This document shows positions 62,320 through 64,000 of a stretch of DNA of 64,000 nt, in pieces. How positions within the stretch are numbered: position 1 is the first letter of the stretch; every line of letters starts with the position of its first letter. The translations under genes were made by a program, and so were the position numbers. Source of the DNA: Lysinibacillus contaminans (GTDB lineage: Bacteria > Bacillota > Bacilli > Bacillales_A > Planococcaceae); assembly GCF_001278945.1 (NCBI RefSeq), contig NZ_LGRV01000003.1, positions 1,984,001 to 2,048,000 of the forward strand. The letters run 5' to 3'. Below the pieces are notes generated by a model. It saw nothing but the letters and a program-made list of their open reading frames with translations. It made no database searches and was not told where the DNA came from.

Positions 62320-63228
62320 ATGATTGAAACACATGATGCAAAAGAAATGATATTCGGAATAATCCAGCATGACCCATTATTTGCTGTTATACGAGACACC
62401 CCTCTTGAGGAAGTACTTTACCGTGATCCTTATTTAAGCGACATTTCCGAAAAAAAGTATTACTCAACAGCAGAGGTTTCAAGTTGGTTTGATATTACTG
62501 AGAGGAAATTACGTTATTACATTAAACCATTCGAACTTTATATTTTTGATGACACAAAAGTTAATTCAAAAACTACCACTGCTATTCGCTTAAATTTACC
62601 AGCTATTTTAAAACTTCGTATGATTTTATTACTCAAAGATGAGCACCGTGTGAATGGGCTTAAACTGCTTCTTGGCATGGACGAATATGGCCGTTTTATC
62701 GACCAACAACTAGCTGCTACAACAGATATTGCACCTTCAAATGAGTTAGCAAATAAAGTAGATATGTTAGGTAATGTGTTACAGCAAATGATGCAGACTG
62801 GGCTATTTAACTTGGAACAGGAAGATGAGAGTGGCACTTTGCAAATTGCTTTGAACAAAGATTTCCTCACGCAAAATATGCTAGTACAAGCCTCTGAATC
62901 AAACAACCAAATCATAGAAATTCAAAAAGAAACAAATAAATTAAAATATGAAAATGAAAGACTGCAAAAGCAAATCACCGAGTTAAAAGAGGTTAATGCG
63001 AAGGATGTTGTTATAAAAGTCCGTGAACGTTTTATTGAAAATGAAATTGCTTCTGCTTTAAGAACAGAAGCGTTACAGCAATTTTCTACTCAAAAAAAAT
63101 CGGGCTTTTTCGCCAAATACTTCCGTTCTTCACAAATTGAACTAGAGAAAGAACAATTTGTTGAAGACTATATATCGAAGCATCTAACAAATCGCTTAGA
63201 AGTAGCATTAATTGAGTATTACGAATAA
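62320..63228 (+). CDS. MerR-like helix-turn-helix / coiled-coil protein
   Basis: 302 residues. A MerR-type helix-turn-helix at about 45-100 (YYSTAEVSSWFDITERKLRYYI), a middle region, a coiled coil at about 190-235 (KLKYENERLQKQITELKE) and a C-terminal segment rich in Phe and basic residues (KKSGFFAKYFRSS). The layout recalls the chromosome-anchoring protein RacA, though it is longer and homology is not established. ATG 62320 lies 10 bases after GGAG. Monocistronic with its own terminator. Confidence 0.7.
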   Translation: MIETHDAKEMIFGIIQHDPLFAVIRDTPLEEVLYRDPYLSDISEKKYYSTAEVSSWFDITERKLRYYIKPFELYIFDDTKVNSKTTTAIRLNLPAILKLRMILLLKDEHRVNGLKLLLGMDEYGRFIDQQLAATTDIAPSNELANKVDMLGNVLQQMMQTGLFNLEQEDESGTLQIALNKDFLTQNMLVQASESNNQIIEIQKETNKLKYENERLQKQITELKEVNAKDVVIKVRERFIENEIASALRTEALQQFSTQKKSGFFAKYFRSSQIELEKEQFVEDYISKHLTNRLEVALIEYYE

Positions 63229-63234
63229 ATAAGT

Positions 63235-63283
63235 AACCAGCAACCTCTCAATCGAATGGTTTGGAGCATTGCTGGTTTTATTT
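63235..63283 (+). terminator. Intrinsic terminator after the MerR-like gene
   Basis: Stem AACCAGCAA/TTGCTGGTT with a 25-base loop, then a T-rich tract. Confidence 0.75.
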
Positions 63284-63609
63284 TCGGCTGTTTTCGTAAA
63301 GATTGTTGCTCTTCAACTAACGATACTAAATAAAAGAATCGTAAGGAAAATAATTTATGGATACTCATTTCCCTTTGATATTTTTCACTTACTAAGGGAA
63401 TGTAATATTTTGAAAAAAAAGCTAAGAATCATTTTAGGTGTTAGAATAATACTATAATTTATATAAATATTATGATGATACAAAACTTGTGATAAATCTA
63501 AATCCCCCAGATTTGTCCGATAAATGATAGGAGTTAAATTTTAATGAATAGTCCAATCTAATATTCCCCTATTAAGCCAAAATTCAAATGAAATATCGGG
63601 GGATATATA
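63284..63609. other. AT-rich intergenic region before the MFS gene
   Basis: No credible gene; a plus-strand frame at 63269-63457 lacks a ribosome binding site and overlaps the terminator. GGGGG at 63598-63602 is the ribosome binding site of the next gene. Confidence 0.5.
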
Positions 63610-64000
63610 ATGAAATTGAATAGAAATTTTTCTTTATTACTAATAGGTCAGTCACTCGCTAATATAGGCGATGTATTATATATAGTCAGTGTTATAAGTA
63701 CAATTTTTGTATTAACAGGTTCTGCAATTGCAGCATCGTTTGTGCCATTTACGATCGCTTCTTCTATGTTTATATCCAGTCTGCTGACACCTCTTTTGGT
63801 TGAGAAAGTAAATCTTAAATGGTTAATTGTTGGGTCACAAATTGGAAAAACGATTTTACTCCTTATTCTAGGGTTTATGTTAATTGGTATAACAGCATCT
63901 AATTATTATTTTATCTTTTTAATAATAGGATTGATTGCTTTTTTTGACGGTTGTGCAAATCCATTAAGACAGACATTGATTCCATACTATGTAAAACCTG
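63610..64000 (+). CDS. MFS transporter, N-terminal part (cut by window edge)
   Basis: 130 codons visible from ATG 63610, preceded by GGGGGATAT. The product opens MKLNRNFSLLLIGQSLANIG and shows at least four membrane segments in the pattern of 12-TM macrolide-efflux-type (MefA-like) MFS proteins. The 3' end lies outside the window. Substrate unknown. Confidence 0.8.
   Translation, partial: MKLNRNFSLLLIGQSLANIGDVLYIVSVISTIFVLTGSAIAASFVPFTIASSMFISSLLTPLLVEKVNLKWLIVGSQIGKTILLLILGFMLIGITASNYYFIFLIIGLIAFFDGCANPLRQTLIPYYVKP

Noticed and set aside
63269..63457. 62-codon plus-strand ORF after the MerR-like gene
   Set aside because: Overlaps the terminator, has no ribosome binding site and is of AT-driven composition.

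Overview
The window looks like a chromosomal segment of a spore-forming, low-GC Firmicute of the Planococcaceae/Bacillaceae type; Lysinibacillus or Solibacillus is the best guess. Reasons: AT-rich DNA, strong AGGAGG-type ribosome binding sites, sporulation and germination genes (spoIVA, sleB, ypeB, prsW, yphE/yphF-like), a bacillithiol-linked ypdA, and a gene order that closely follows the Bacillus subtilis block ndk-hepT-menG-hepS-mtrB-folE-hbs-spoIVA-yphF-yphE-gpsA-der-rpsA(ypfD)-cmk-ypfA-ypeB-sleB-prsW-ypdA-ypbG-ypbE-recS-ypbB-fer.

Layout. (1) 1-4.3 kb, minus strand: a fatty-acid degradation operon (acyl-CoA ligase, thiolase, SDR dehydrogenase, acyl-CoA dehydrogenase cut by the left edge) behind a sigma-A-like promoter. 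(2) 4.4-29.3 kb: the conserved core block above, nearly all on the minus strand and punctuated by intrinsic terminators. Two insertions stand out against the B. subtilis order: a plus-strand asparaginase (ansA) and a two-gene operon of a PlsY paralogue with a GNAT/class-V-aminotransferase fusion. (3) 29.3-37.9 kb: a ferredoxin, decayed coding remnants, fabI behind a promoter carrying a FapR-like operator, two transporters, an acetyltransferase, the flotillin/NfeD pair floT-yuaF, and three unrecognised genes. (4) 38-43.7 kb: an ABC-F protein overlapping a GNAT acetyltransferase gene, preceded by a 40-codon leader ORF and an intrinsic terminator (a probable antibiotic-sensing attenuator), then a chemoreceptor and a pseudogene with two in-frame amber codons. 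(5) 43.7-55.1 kb, accessory: an AbrB-family membrane protein, a LytTR-DUF3021-ABC transporter operon, a DUF2087/GIY-YIG pair behind a palindromic operator, a YitT protein, an M48 protease that seems to start at ATA, an ascorbate-type PTS and an ion transporter-like permease. (6) 55.1-64 kb, accessory and AT-rich: an XRE/DUF2178/DUF3784 operon with tandem operator repeats, a methyltransferase-like gene, an extragenic palindromic repeat, a YxlE-YxlF-YxlG-like ABC module with a GntR regulator facing a winged-helix regulator across a striking operator, a second YitT protein, a MerR-like/coiled-coil protein resembling RacA in layout, and the start of an MFS exporter.

The core genes cover menaquinone side-chain and ring methylation (hepS, menG, hepT), folate entry (folE), TRAP regulation (mtrB), ribosome/GTPase and phospholipid precursor functions (der, gpsA, rpsA-like, cmk), spore coat morphogenesis (spoIVA) and cortex lysis at germination (sleB, ypeB). 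No rRNA, tRNA, CRISPR array or intact insertion sequence was recognised. The best candidates for something new are the leader-controlled ABC-F/GNAT operon and the PlsY plus GNAT-aminotransferase pair.
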